Source of the DNA: Georgenia sp. SYP-B2076
GTDB taxonomy: Bacteria; Actinomycetota; Actinomycetes; Actinomycetales; Actinomycetaceae
Length of the DNA: 64,000 bases
Reading direction: 5' to 3'
Assembly: GCF_003991205.1 (NCBI RefSeq)
Contig: NZ_RXOZ01000011.1
Location: 526,745-590,744 of the forward strand
Of the stretch, positions 20,315 to 28,943 are shown piece after piece. A program made the position numbers and the translations under genes. The notes beneath the pieces are model-generated. The model was not told the DNA's origin, did not search any database, and saw only the letters and a program-made list of their open reading frames with translations. How positions within the stretch are numbered: position 1 is the first letter of the stretch; each line of letters begins with the position of its first letter.

Positions 20315-21241
20315 TCACCAGCCGCGCTCGGCCAGGCGGTGCGGGACGGGGATCTCGTCCACGTTGATGCCGACCATGGCCTCGCCCAGACCGCGGGAGG
20401 CCTGGGCGATGACGCCGGGGTCGTCGAAGAAGGTCGTGGCCTTGACGATGGCGGCCGCGCGCTGCGCGGGGTTGCCGGACTTGAAGATGCCCGAGCCGAC
20501 GAAGACGCCCTCGGCCCCGAGCTGCATCATCATGGCCGCGTCCGCGGGGGTGGCGATGCCGCCGGCGGTGAAGAGCACCACCGGGAGCTTGCCGGCCACG
20601 GCGACCTCCTTGACGAGGTCGTACGGGGCCTGGAGCTCCTTGGCGGCGAGGTACAGCTCGTCCTCGGGAAGGTTCTGAAGGCGCCGGAGCTCGTCGCGGA
20701 TCTGACGCATGTGGGTCGTGGCGTTGGAGACGTCGCCGGTCCCCGCCTCGCCCTTGGAGCGGATCATGGCCGCACCCTCGGTGATGCGGCGCAGGGCCTC
20801 GCCGAGGTTGGTGGCGCCGCAGACGAAGGGCACGGTGAACCGCCACTTGTCGATGTGGTGGGAGTAGTCGGCCGGGGTGAGGACCTCGGACTCGTCGATG
20901 TAGTCGACGCCGAGGGACTGAAGCACCTGGGCCTCGACGAAGTGGCCGATACGGGCCTTGGCCATGACGGGGATCGTGACGGCGCTGATGATGGAGTCGA
21001 TCATGTCGGGGTCGCTCATGCGCGAGACCCCGCCCTGGGCGCGGATGTCAGCGGGGACCCGCTCGAGCGCCATGACGGCGACGGCGCCGGCGTCCTCGGC
21101 GATCTTGGCCTGCTCGGCCGTGACGACGTCCATGATGACGCCGCCCTTGAGCATCTCGGCCATGCCCCGCTTGACCCGCGCGGTGCCCTGCTGCGGCGAC
21201 TGGGCATCTCGCTCGACGGTGGCGAACTCGTTCTCTGACAC
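20315..21241 (-). CDS. pdxS: Pyridoxal 5'-phosphate synthase lyase subunit PdxS
   Basis: A 308-residue PLP synthase that joins ribose 5-phosphate, glyceraldehyde 3-phosphate and ammonia. Family blocks are [18 protein letters not shown], with the first catalytic Lys nearby, [21 protein letters not shown] (with another catalytic Lys) and the phosphate-binding [11 protein letters not shown]. The start is a GTG at 21241 (VSENEFATV) with a TAGACT -10 box 36 bp upstream. PdxS and PdxT form a 12+12 complex. Confidence 0.96.
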   Translation of the reverse strand: MSENEFATVERDAQSPQQGTARVKRGMAEMLKGGVIMDVVTAEQAKIAEDAGAVAVMALERVPADIRAQGGVSRMSDPDMIDSIISAVTIPVMAKARIGHFVEAQVLQSLGVDYIDESEVLTPADYSHHIDKWRFTVPFVCGATNLGEALRRITEGAAMIRSKGEAGTGDVSNATTHMRQIRDELRRLQNLPEDELYLAAKELQAPYDLVKEVAVAGKLPVVLFTAGGIATPADAAMMMQLGAEGVFVGSGIFKSGNPAQRAAAIVKATTFFDDPGVIAQASRGLGEAMVGINVDEIPVPHRLAERGW

Positions 21242-21276
21242 GGTGACCTCTACGGGACGGGGGACGGACAGGGCCG

Positions 21277-21282
21277 AGTCTA
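21277..21282 (-). promoter_or_regulatory. Putative -10 box of pdxS
   Basis: TAGACT on the minus strand, 36 bp upstream of the pdxS GTG. The same hexamer precedes yajC and the DUF349 gene. Confidence 0.45.
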
Positions 21283-21337
21283 GTCGGCGCCCGCACACGC
21301 CCTCCGCCACGTCTCAGCGGCGGTCAGGGGCCCGCGG

Positions 21338-22483
21338 TCAGGGCGCGGCGGCGGCGAGCACCGAGCGGCTGCGCAGCACCGTGTCCAGCAGCTCTCGCTC
21401 GTCGCGGCGCACACCGACGTCGTACCGGCCGCTCAGCCCGCGCTGACGGGCGAACGCCAGCGCGGTGGCCGCGGCCTGGAACTCGGTCATGGCGGCGCCG
21501 ACGCGCGGCCCGCGGGACGCCGCCCAGGCGCGCGCCCGGCGTCGTCCCCGCATCGACGTCAGCATGGTGATCTCGTACGGGGCGAACCAACCGGCCTGGG
21601 CGTACTCGGTGAGCCGGTTGCCGATGGTGGCCTTCTCGTCGTTGCGCAGCCACACCACCAGGACGATGCCCGCGACGAAGAGCGGCACCTGGAACAGCCA
21701 GTAGAGGGCCTGGTACACCGCGAGGACGGCGGAGGCGTTCCAGACGGCGTGCAGCAGCATCGCGGAGACCAGGCCGAGCGGGAGGAGCCACACCCAGGCC
21801 GCGCGGCTGCGGGCGCGGGACGCGAACCCGAGCGCGATGCCCGTGCAGGCCGTGAAGGTCACGTGCGCGAACGGCGCCTGGAGCGCGCGGGAGACGAACA
21901 CCTCGGTGAGGCTGTCCTGGAAGCGGACGAAGTACAGGACGTTCTCGGTGAACGCGAAGCCCGCCGCGACGACGGCGGCGTAGACGATGCCGTCGACCGG
22001 GCCGTCGAAATAGCGCCGGCGGAGCAGGAAGATGAGCAGGACGCCCAGGCCCTTGGCGCTCTCCTCCACGACGGGCGCGCCGAGCACCGAGGCGACGACC
22101 TCCGTGTGCATCGCGCTGCCGGTGGCCGCCAGCACCATGCGGCTGAACTGGTCGTTGAGGGAGAGCGAGACGGCGGTGGACACCCCGATGCCCCAGGCGA
22201 GCGCGGCGAGGAGCATGCTGCGCGGCTCGGGCTCCCAGCGGTCGACCCAGCTGACGACGACGAGGACGCCCACGAGCGGGCCGAACGCCAGCACCCCGGC
22301 CACGGCGGTGGGGACGGTGCCGCCCTCGCTGAGCACCAGGGACAGCACCCAGATCACGCCCACGAGGCCGAGGGCGATGCCGACCGTCTCCACCACCAGC
22401 GTGGAGGTGCGCCGCGGCGGCGCCTGACGCCACTGGGGCTGCGCGGGGAACGGCGCCCCCGGGGCGTGCGGTCCGCTGCTCAT
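21338..22483 (-). CDS. PrsW-family intramembrane metalloprotease
   Basis: A 381-residue polytopic membrane protein with about eight membrane segments. It carries the PrsW signatures: EESAKG, FAFTENVLY, the HVTF region and LLHAVWN, which supply Glu and His residues for metal binding. PrsW in Bacillus cleaves an anti-sigma factor; the substrate here is unknown. The N-terminus is Pro-rich and the C-terminal 80 residues are cytoplasmic. I chose the ATG at 22483 because a TAGGGT -10 box overlaps the upstream GTG, making a leaderless start at this ATG likely. Confidence 0.9.
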   Translation of the reverse strand: MSSGPHAPGAPFPAQPQWRQAPPRRTSTLVVETVGIALGLVGVIWVLSLVLSEGGTVPTAVAGVLAFGPLVGVLVVVSWVDRWEPEPRSMLLAALAWGIGVSTAVSLSLNDQFSRMVLAATGSAMHTEVVASVLGAPVVEESAKGLGVLLIFLLRRRYFDGPVDGIVYAAVVAAGFAFTENVLYFVRFQDSLTEVFVSRALQAPFAHVTFTACTGIALGFASRARSRAAWVWLLPLGLVSAMLLHAVWNASAVLAVYQALYWLFQVPLFVAGIVLVVWLRNDEKATIGNRLTEYAQAGWFAPYEITMLTSMRGRRRARAWAASRGPRVGAAMTEFQAAATALAFARQRGLSGRYDVGVRRDERELLDTVLRSRSVLAAAAP

Positions 22484-22490
22484 GCGCGCC

Positions 22491-22496
22491 ACCCTA
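22491..22496 (-). promoter_or_regulatory. -10 box of prsW-like gene, leaderless start
   Basis: TAGGGT on the minus strand ends 7 nt before the ATG at 22483. It overlaps the alternative GTG start, which argues against that start. Confidence 0.45.
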
Positions 22497-22534
22497 GGGC
22501 CATCACGGCGACGACGGCGGAGCGGGACCGCGGC

Positions 22535-23152
22535 TCAGTGCTGCGGCCGTGCGTCGTCCATGTCGAAGGGCTCGGGCAGCGGGGCGCGGCCGGCGAGGTG
22601 GAACACCCGGACGACGCTTCGGGCCCGGATGCGCCGGACCTGCTGGACGTGGGCGTTGTGGAACCGGCGGGCCAGCTGCAGGCGGTACCAGGCCTGGTCC
22701 AGCTGGGCGAGCACGTCGCGGGCCCTGGGGTCCTCGGCCAGCTCCGCGCGCTCCTCGTCGGCGCCGAGCACGGCCCGCAGGGTGCGGCTCAGCTCGCTCT
22801 CCAGCAGCCCACGGTCCACCCGCGGCCCGCCCGCCGGGTCGGGCGGCGGGGCGGCCAGGGCGTCGGCCTCGGGCCGGCCCTCCAGGCCGTCGCGGACGAG
22901 CCCGACGGGGGCGGCGTCGATGGCCCGCAGCGCCACGTCCGTGACGATGAGGGCCTCCGCCGGGTCGAGCACGCCGCACCCGGCGAGCTCGGTGGCCGCG
23001 GTGGCGCGCCGCACCAGCTGGGCCTCGAGGGTGGTCCTGGAGCGCAGCACGGTGCGGTGCAGCCGGTCCACCCGCGAGGCCTGGACCCACAGCGCCCACG
23101 CCGCGACGGCCAGGACGCCGACGGCGACCAGCGCCCACTCGCTCAGGCCCAC
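22535..23152 (-). CDS. LemA-like membrane-anchored protein
   Basis: A 205-residue protein with one N-terminal membrane segment (residues 5-20) followed by helical sequence. The pattern SRVDRLHRTVLRSRTTLEAQ, then ARRFHNAHVQQVR and a short LPEPFDM near the end, resembles the LemA family, whose members project a helical bundle from the membrane. Function is unknown. The GTG at 23152 overlaps the pimA stop by 10 nt, so it is the last gene of the thrS-HIT-pgsA-patA-pimA unit. Residues before that start in the longer frame are a shadow of pimA. Confidence 0.75.
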   Translation of the reverse strand: MGLSEWALVAVGVLAVAAWALWVQASRVDRLHRTVLRSRTTLEAQLVRRATAATELAGCGVLDPAEALIVTDVALRAIDAAPVGLVRDGLEGRPEADALAAPPPDPAGGPRVDRGLLESELSRTLRAVLGADEERAELAEDPRARDVLAQLDQAWYRLQLARRFHNAHVQQVRRIRARSVVRVFHLAGRAPLPEPFDMDDARPQH

Positions 23153-24351
23153 GTCTGGCCCTCTCCCCCGGTGACCAGCTGGGTCGCTGCCCGCAGCCGC
23201 CCGAACATGGTGCGTGAGCGCGGGTCCTCCCGGACCCGGGCGTGGGCCGTCGAGAGCACGAGGTCGTAGACCGAGAGCACCTGGCTCGTCACCCGCGACC
23301 AGTCGTAGCGCCGCACGGCGACGGCGGCCCGCTCGCGTGCCGCCCGGGTCGACGCCGGGTCGCGGAGCACCTCGACGAGGGTGCGCGCCAGGCTGGCGCT
23401 GTCGCCGCGGTGAAAGAGCCGGCCCAGCTCCCCGCCGTCGAGGACGGCCTGGAAGGCGGGGATGTCCGCGGCGACCACCAGCGAGCCGGCGCTCATCGCC
23501 TCCACGAGGACGATGCCGAAGCTCTCGCCGCCGGTCTGCGGGGCGACGTAGACGTCCACCGAGGCGAACAGGCTGGCCTTCTCCTCGTCGCTGATGCCGC
23601 CGAGGAAGGTCACGGAGTCCCCGAACCGGGCCAGGAGGGCGCGCTCGTCGGCGGCGTCGCCGCGGCCGGCGACGAGGAACCGCGCGCCCGGGACCTGCTC
23701 GAGCACGGGGCCGACGGCGTCGGCCAGGATGGGCAGCCCCTTGCGGGGCTCGTCCAGGCGGCCGAGGAACGCCACGGTGGGCCGCTGCGGCGTCCCCGAC
23801 CAGGCGGGGTTGCGCGGCGCGGCGGCGAACCGGTCGACGTAGACGCCGTTCGGGACGACGACGGCGTCGCCGCCGAGGTGCTCCACCAGGGTGCGCCGCG
23901 CCTCCTCGGACACCGCGATCCGCCCGGTGATCTTCTCGAGCATGGGGCCCACGAGCGGCGAGATCGCCTGAAGCGCGCGCGAGCGTTCCATGGAGGAGTG
24001 GAAGGTGCCGACGACGGGACCGTCGGCCACCCACAGCGCCAGCATGCCCGCCGACGGGATGACCGGCTCGTGGATGTGCAGCAGGTCGAAGTCGCCCTGA
24101 TCGACCCAGCGGCGCACGCGCCCGGCGACGACTGGCCCGAAGTTCAGCCGCGCGACCGAGCCGTTGTACGGGATCGCCACCGCCCGCCCGGTGGAGACGA
24201 CGTAGTCGGGGACCGGCGTGGCGTCCTCCGCGGGCGCCAGCACGCTCACCTCGTGGCCCAGGCGGATCAGCTCCTCCGCGAGGTCACGGATGTGGAACTG
24301 CACCCCGCCCGGCGCGTCGAAGGAGTACGGGCAGACCATGCCGACCCGCAT
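23143..24351 (-). CDS. pimA: Phosphatidyl-myo-inositol mannosyltransferase PimA
   Basis: A GT4 glycosyltransferase of 402 residues that transfers the first mannose from GDP-mannose to phosphatidylinositol on the inner leaflet. Seen are the N-terminal MRVGMVCPYSFDAPGGVQ, the acceptor-side HIHEPV, FLGRLDEPRKGL in the C-terminal domain and the nucleotide-binding ESFGIVLVEAM. The ATG at 24351 shares its A with the TGA of patA (TGATG). Neighbours pgsA and patA supply the lipid acceptor and the acylation step, which fixes the functional assignment. Confidence 0.94.
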   Translation of the reverse strand: MRVGMVCPYSFDAPGGVQFHIRDLAEELIRLGHEVSVLAPAEDATPVPDYVVSTGRAVAIPYNGSVARLNFGPVVAGRVRRWVDQGDFDLLHIHEPVIPSAGMLALWVADGPVVGTFHSSMERSRALQAISPLVGPMLEKITGRIAVSEEARRTLVEHLGGDAVVVPNGVYVDRFAAAPRNPAWSGTPQRPTVAFLGRLDEPRKGLPILADAVGPVLEQVPGARFLVAGRGDAADERALLARFGDSVTFLGGISDEEKASLFASVDVYVAPQTGGESFGIVLVEAMSAGSLVVAADIPAFQAVLDGGELGRLFHRGDSASLARTLVEVLRDPASTRAARERAAVAVRRYDWSRVTSQVLSVYDLVLSTAHARVREDPRSRTMFGRLRAATQLVTGGEGQTWA

Positions 24352-25448
24352 CAGCGCGGGTCCCGGGCGGCGGGCGCCGCCGTCGGCACGGAGGCGGGTT
24401 CCGCCGTCGGAGCGGGGCCGGCGGCGGCGGGTTCCGCCGTCGGTGCGGGGCCGGCGCCGGCGGGTTCCGCCGTCGGAGCGGGGCCGGCGGCGGCGGGTTC
24501 CGCCATCGGTGCGGGGCCGGCGGCGGAGCGGGCCAGGCGGTCGGCGTCGAGGTCCTCGAGGAAGACCTTCTGGAGCATGTGCCACTGCGCCGGGTGACGG
24601 CGGATCGCGTCGGCGAGCCAGTCGACCCAACGCTGCGTGAGCTGCTCGACCGTGTCCTCCCTGCCGCGGTCCAGGCGCGGGGAGAACTCGATCACGAGGC
24701 CCCACGGCGTGCCGGCCGCGCGGCGGCGGGCGCCGCGGAGCCGCTCGTGGCGCACCATCGTGGCGTGCAGGGCGCGGCCGGCGGCCAGGCTCAGTGCGGC
24801 GGGGCCGGGCGCGACGCGTGCGCGGTGGCCGAGCAGGTCCACCTCGATGCCAGTGCGGGACAGGTCGCGGTCGGCGAGGAGCGGGATGATCGCCGCCTCG
24901 GCGCGCGCGTGGCGGAGCAGGTCACGGAAGACGGACCCGCCCTTCTCCAGCGGGATGATGGTCATCCCCAGGCCGGTGCGGAAGTCGAGGAAGCCCTGGA
25001 AGATCTCCTCCGGCTCCAGGTGCTCGGCCACGGTGACGACGTGCGCGAGGTCCTGCTCGCCCCAGGCGCCGGCAAGGTCCCAGTTGCCCGAGTGGGACAG
25101 GGCCGCGACAACGGAGCGGCCGGCCTCGAACTCGGCCCGCAGCGGGCCGTCGCCGGTCACCCGGACGCGCGCGGCCACCTGCTCGGCGGACATCCCCGGC
25201 AGCTGGAAGGCCTCCCGGTAGTAACGCAGGTAGGCACGCAGGTTCTGCCGGGACACCCGGCGCAGGGCGCGCCGGCCCAGGTCCGGGCGGATGCGCGCGA
25301 GGTTGGCCTCGAGCTGCCGGATGCCGCCGACCCGGGCGAGCCACGCCCCGTCGGCGGCCAGGCTGAAGAGCCCGCGGGTCACGGGCTCGGGCAGCCGCAC
25401 CACCGCGCCCTGCGCGAGCCGGAAGACCCGCACGGCGTCCAGGCTCAC
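24351..25448 (-). CDS. patA: Phosphatidylinositol mannoside acyltransferase PatA
   Basis: A 365-residue member of the lipid A acyltransferase (HtrB-like) family. The catalytic HSGNWD (H-x4-D) motif is near residue 122; further conserved blocks are YLRYYREAFQLP and PLLADRDLSRTG. In actinobacteria this protein acylates the mannose of PIM. The last 55 residues are four tandem 11-residue repeats of the type AGPAPTAEPAA, absent from the family, and probably disordered. The GTG start overlaps the pgsA stop (GTGA), and its stop overlaps the pimA start. Confidence 0.92.
   Translation of the reverse strand: MSLDAVRVFRLAQGAVVRLPEPVTRGLFSLAADGAWLARVGGIRQLEANLARIRPDLGRRALRRVSRQNLRAYLRYYREAFQLPGMSAEQVAARVRVTGDGPLRAEFEAGRSVVAALSHSGNWDLAGAWGEQDLAHVVTVAEHLEPEEIFQGFLDFRTGLGMTIIPLEKGGSVFRDLLRHARAEAAIIPLLADRDLSRTGIEVDLLGHRARVAPGPAALSLAAGRALHATMVRHERLRGARRRAAGTPWGLVIEFSPRLDRGREDTVEQLTQRWVDWLADAIRRHPAQWHMLQKVFLEDLDADRLARSAAGPAPMAEPAAAGPAPTAEPAGAGPAPTAEPAAAGPAPTAEPASVPTAAPAARDPR
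24396..24527 (-). repeat. 33-bp tandem repeats at the 3' end of patA
   Basis: Four copies of a 33-bp unit encode AGPAPTAEPAA-type repeats in frame. Copies differ by a few bases. Such a tract is prone to length variation. Confidence 0.85.
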
Positions 25449-26119
25449 CGTGGCGCGCCTTCGGAGCCCCCCGGGGCGGACGGGCCGGACGTGCCGGGCG
25501 CCTCAGTCCCGCGCGCCTGGACGTAGACGGTGCGCATGCGCTGGACGACGGTGACGGCGCTGGCCAGGGCGAGCAGCCCGAGGGCCGCCGTCATGACCTC
25601 GGCCGGGAGCCCGAGGCCGACCAGCAGGGTGGCGACGAGGACGACGACGAGGCGGTCGGCCCGCTCGGCCAGCCCGATGTTCGCGGTCATGCCGAGCCCT
25701 TCGGCGCGCGCCTTGGCGTAGGGCACGACGCCGCCGAGTACGAGGCAGGCAAGCGCGGCCGCGGAGGTCGCGGTGCCCGTGGCGCCGTCCAGGTGGCGCA
25801 GCGACCAGAGCAGGACGCCGGAGAAGATGGCCGCGTCGGCGAGGCGGTCCATGGTGGAGTCCAGGAACGCCCCCCAGCGCGAGCTCCGGCCCAGCTGCCG
25901 GGCCATCTGACCGTCGAGGTTGTCCGCGACGACGAGCGCCCCGAGCACGAGCGCCCCCACGGCGAGATGGCCGGTGGGCAGCAGCGTGAGGGCGGCGCCC
26001 GTCACGGCCACCGTGCCGACGACGGTGACGACGTCGGGGCTCACTCCGAGGCGCACCAGCAGCCGTGCGGCCGGCCCGAAGACGATCGTGGCGAAGCCTC
26101 GCCCGCTCCTGCTCAGCAC
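25445..26119 (-). CDS. pgsA: Phosphatidylinositol phosphate synthase (CDP-alcohol phosphatidyltransferase)
   Basis: A 224-residue integral membrane enzyme that joins CDP-diacylglycerol and inositol phosphate. The complete CDP-alcohol motif runs from DNLDGQMAR to the second half GAFLDSTMD, with all four Asp residues in place. Six membrane segments follow the pattern of the family. The C-terminal 20 residues are Gly/Pro-rich. The GTG at 26119 overlaps the stop of the HIT gene by one base (TAGTG). It corresponds in position to pgsA1 of Mycobacterium. Confidence 0.93.
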   Translation of the reverse strand: MLSRSGRGFATIVFGPAARLLVRLGVSPDVVTVVGTVAVTGAALTLLPTGHLAVGALVLGALVVADNLDGQMARQLGRSSRWGAFLDSTMDRLADAAIFSGVLLWSLRHLDGATGTATSAAALACLVLGGVVPYAKARAEGLGMTANIGLAERADRLVVVLVATLLVGLGLPAEVMTAALGLLALASAVTVVQRMRTVYVQARGTEAPGTSGPSAPGGSEGAPR

Positions 26120-26760
26120 TACTGCTCCGTCCTGCGGGCCGCGTGCCCGTCCGTCGCGGCGACCTGGTCCCAGCCGCGCGCGAGCAGGTCCCGGGTGTCC
26201 CCGAGGATCTGCGGCAGCGCCTTGGTCCGGGCGATGATCGGGAAGAAGTTGGCGTCGCCGCCCCACCGGGGCACCACGTGCTGGTGCAGGTGCCCGGCGA
26301 TGCCGGCCCCCGCGACCGCGCCCTGGTTCATCCCCAGGTTGAACCCGTGGGGCGCGGAGACGTCGCGGAGCACCCGCATCGCGGTGGCGCTGAGGGTGCC
26401 GATCTCGTCGCGCTCGTCGTCGGTGAGGTCGGTGAGGTCCGCGACGTGGCGGTACGGGCAGACGAGCAGGTGCCCGGGGTTGTACGGGTAGAGGTTGAGC
26501 ACCACGTACGCGGACGCGCCGCGGTGGACGATCAGGCCGTCCTCGTCGGTGCGCCCGGGGGCGCGGCAGAACGGGCACGCCGCCTCGCCGTCGTCCTCGG
26601 GGCGGTCGTCGCCGTCGATGTACGCCATCCGGTACGGGGTCCACAGGCGTTGGAAGGCGTCCGGGACACCGGCGTGGTCGGCGGCCGGCTCGGCCTGGAC
26701 GCGGTCGGGCTGGGCCGGCTCGGCCGCCGCCGGCTCGGCGCCGCTGCGCTGCTCGTCCAC
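26119..26760 (-). CDS. HIT-family hydrolase/phosphorylase (Ap4A-type)
   Basis: A 213-residue histidine-triad protein. The triad HLHQHVVP is near residue 168. A CPFC motif near residue 62 could contribute to a metal site. In Mycobacterium the homologue between thrS and pgsA1 is a diadenosine tetraphosphate phosphorylase, and this is the best guess here. The N-terminal 40 residues are Ala/Pro/Glu-rich and not conserved. The GTG at 26760 is only two bases after the thrS stop. Confidence 0.9.
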   Translation of the reverse strand: MDEQRSGAEPAAAEPAQPDRVQAEPAADHAGVPDAFQRLWTPYRMAYIDGDDRPEDDGEAACPFCRAPGRTDEDGLIVHRGASAYVVLNLYPYNPGHLLVCPYRHVADLTDLTDDERDEIGTLSATAMRVLRDVSAPHGFNLGMNQGAVAGAGIAGHLHQHVVPRWGGDANFFPIIARTKALPQILGDTRDLLARGWDQVAATDGHAARRTEQ

Positions 26761-26762
26761 GC

Positions 26763-28787
26763 TCAGACCTGCTCCCGGCCGGCGATGGCTGCCGTGATCC
26801 TCTCGACCGCCTCGGCGACCGGGACCTGGTTCTCCTGGTGGCCGTCCCGGAACCGGAACGACACGGCGCCCGCCTCGACGTCCTCGCCGCCGGCGATGAG
26901 CACGAAGGGCACCTTCTCCTTGGCGGCGTTGCGGATCTTCTTGCCGAAGCGGTCGTCGGAGTCGTCGAGCTCGACGCGCACGCCCTTGGCCCGCAGCTGA
27001 TCGAGGACGCCGCGGAGGTAGTCGTCGAAGGCGTCGGCCACCGGCACGCCGAGCACCTGCACGGGGGCGAGCCACGCCGGGAACGCGCCCGCGTAGTGCT
27101 CCAGCAGCACGGCGAAGAACCGCTCGATCGAACCGAACAGGGCGCGGTGGATCATCACCGGCCGCTGCCGCGAGCCGTCCGCGGCGGTGTACTCGAGGTC
27201 GAAGCGCTCTGGCAGGTTGAAGTCCAGCTGGATCGTGGACATCTGCCAGGTGCGGCCGATGGCGTCCTTCGCCTGGACGGAGATCTTCGGGCCGTAGAAG
27301 GCCGCGCCGCCCGGGTCGGGCACGAGCTCGAGCCCGGACGCGGTGGCGACCTCCTCGAGGGTGCGGGTCGCCTCCTCCCAGGCGTCGTCGGTGCCGACGG
27401 ACTTCTCCGGGTCGCGGGTGGAGAGCTCGAGGTAGAAGTCCTCCAGGCCGTAGTCCTTGAGCAGGCCGAGGACGAAGGTGAGCGTGCGGGTCAGCTCGTC
27501 CTTCATCTGCTCGCGGGTGCAGTAGATGTGCGCGTCGTCCTGGGTGAAGCCGCGCGCCCGGGTGAGGCCGTGGACCACGCCGGACTTCTCGTACCGGTAG
27601 ACCGTGCCGAACTCGAACAGCCGCAGCGGCAGCTCGCGGTAGGAGCGGCCGCGGGAGTCGAAGACGAGGTTGTGCATCGGGCAGTTCATCGGCTTGAGGT
27701 AGTAGTCCTGCCCCTGCCGGCGCACGTTGCCCTCGGCGTCGAGCTCCTCGTCGAGGTGCATCGGGGGGTACATGCCCTCGGCGTACCAGTCGAGGTGCCC
27801 GGAGATCTCGAACAGCTGCTTCTTGGTGATGTGCGGGGTGCTGACGAAGGAGTAGCCCTCCTCCAGGTGCCGACGGCGGGAGTAGTCCTCCATCACGGTG
27901 CGCACGATCCCGCCCCTGGGGTGGAAGACGGCGAGGCCGGAGCCGATCGCGTCGGGGAAGGAGAACAGGTCCATCTCCGCGCCGAGGCGGCGGTGGTCGC
28001 GCCGCTCGGCCTCGGCGAGCCGCTCCGTGTAGGCCTTCAGTTCGTCCTTGCTGGGCCAGGCGGTGCCGTAGACGCGCTGGAGCTGGGGGTTCTTCTCACT
28101 GCCGCGCCAGTAGGCGGCGGCAGAGCGCATGAGGGTGAAGCCGTTGCCGAGCAGCTTGGTCGAGGGCAGGTGCGGCCCGCGGCACAGGTCCTTCCAGGCG
28201 ACCTCTCCCCCGCGGCGGACGTTGTCGTAGATGGTCAGCTCGCCGCCACCCACCTCGACCGAGGCGCCCTCGGCGACCTCGCCGTCGGAGTCGTGCCCGG
28301 GGCCCTTGAGCCCGATGAGCTCGAGCTTGTAGGGCTGGTCGGCGAGCTCCGCGCGGGCCTCCTCCTCGGTGACGACCCGGCGGCGGAAGGTCTGCCCCTC
28401 CTTGACGATGCGGGACATCACCTTCTCCAGCGCCTTGAGGTCCTCCGGGGTGAACGGCTGCTCGACGTCGAAGTCGTAGTAGAACCCGTCCTTGATGGGC
28501 GGCCCGATGCCGAGCTTCGCGTCGGGGTTGACCTGCTGGACCGCCTGGGCGAGCACGTGCGCGGCCGAGTGCCGCAGGATCATCAGGCCGTCCGGGCTCT
28601 CCAGGGTGACGGGCTCGATGCTCGCGCCGCCCGGCAGCGTGGCCAGCTCGACGGCGAGGTCCCGCAGGTCGCCGTCGACCCGGAGGGCGACGACGTCGCG
28701 GCGGTCGGCGAAGAGGTCCGCGCCGGTCGTCCCACCGGTGACCGTCTGCTGAACGCCGTCGATGGTCAGTGGGTGGTCGGTGGCCAC
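26763..28787 (-). CDS. thrS: Threonine-tRNA ligase
   Basis: A 674-residue class II synthetase. It has an N-terminal TGS domain, an editing domain with [11 protein letters not shown], the class II core with motif 2 around [11 protein letters not shown], zinc-binding MNCPMHN and motif 3 region [13 protein letters not shown], and a C-terminal anticodon-binding domain. The GTG at 28787 has an AGGAG ribosome-binding site 8 nt upstream. It is the first gene of the operon that continues into lipid (PIM) synthesis. A strong hairpin with a T-box-like core lies 127 bp upstream. Confidence 0.96.
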   Translation of the reverse strand: MATDHPLTIDGVQQTVTGGTTGADLFADRRDVVALRVDGDLRDLAVELATLPGGASIEPVTLESPDGLMILRHSAAHVLAQAVQQVNPDAKLGIGPPIKDGFYYDFDVEQPFTPEDLKALEKVMSRIVKEGQTFRRRVVTEEEARAELADQPYKLELIGLKGPGHDSDGEVAEGASVEVGGGELTIYDNVRRGGEVAWKDLCRGPHLPSTKLLGNGFTLMRSAAAYWRGSEKNPQLQRVYGTAWPSKDELKAYTERLAEAERRDHRRLGAEMDLFSFPDAIGSGLAVFHPRGGIVRTVMEDYSRRRHLEEGYSFVSTPHITKKQLFEISGHLDWYAEGMYPPMHLDEELDAEGNVRRQGQDYYLKPMNCPMHNLVFDSRGRSYRELPLRLFEFGTVYRYEKSGVVHGLTRARGFTQDDAHIYCTREQMKDELTRTLTFVLGLLKDYGLEDFYLELSTRDPEKSVGTDDAWEEATRTLEEVATASGLELVPDPGGAAFYGPKISVQAKDAIGRTWQMSTIQLDFNLPERFDLEYTAADGSRQRPVMIHRALFGSIERFFAVLLEHYAGAFPAWLAPVQVLGVPVADAFDDYLRGVLDQLRAKGVRVELDDSDDRFGKKIRNAAKEKVPFVLIAGGEDVEAGAVSFRFRDGHQENQVPVAEAVERITAAIAGREQV

Positions 28788-28913
28788 GGTGTGTCTCCTG
28801 CTCGTGCTGCGGATAAGGACACAGCGATCGTACCGATGCGGCGGCAGGCGCCCGACGTCGCCGCCGGGCCGGGGTACCCGGCGGCGGCCGCCGCTCCGCC
28901 CGGGGACGACGAA

Positions 28914-28943
28914 GAGGCCCGGAACCATGCGGTTCCAGGCCCT
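28914..28943 (-). promoter_or_regulatory. thrS leader hairpin with T-box-like core
   Basis: On the minus strand an 11-bp stem (GGCCTGGAACC with GGTTCCGGGCC, one U-G pair) closes a GCAT tetraloop. The 5' arm plus loop reads TGGAACCGC, which fits the T-box bulge consensus TGGNACCGC. An upstream AAGAGCCC could compete for pairing with the 3' flank GGGCCTCTT. No stem I with a specifier codon was recognised, so this may be only a terminator or attenuator. Confidence 0.35.

Noticed and set aside
24396-24527. 33-bp repeats that could suggest a CRISPR array or minisatellite
   Set aside because: No spacers; the units keep the patA reading frame and give 11-residue repeats.
26119-27075. Longer start for the HIT protein upstream of 26760
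   Set aside because: The extra 105 codons lie inside thrS in another frame and have no family similarity.
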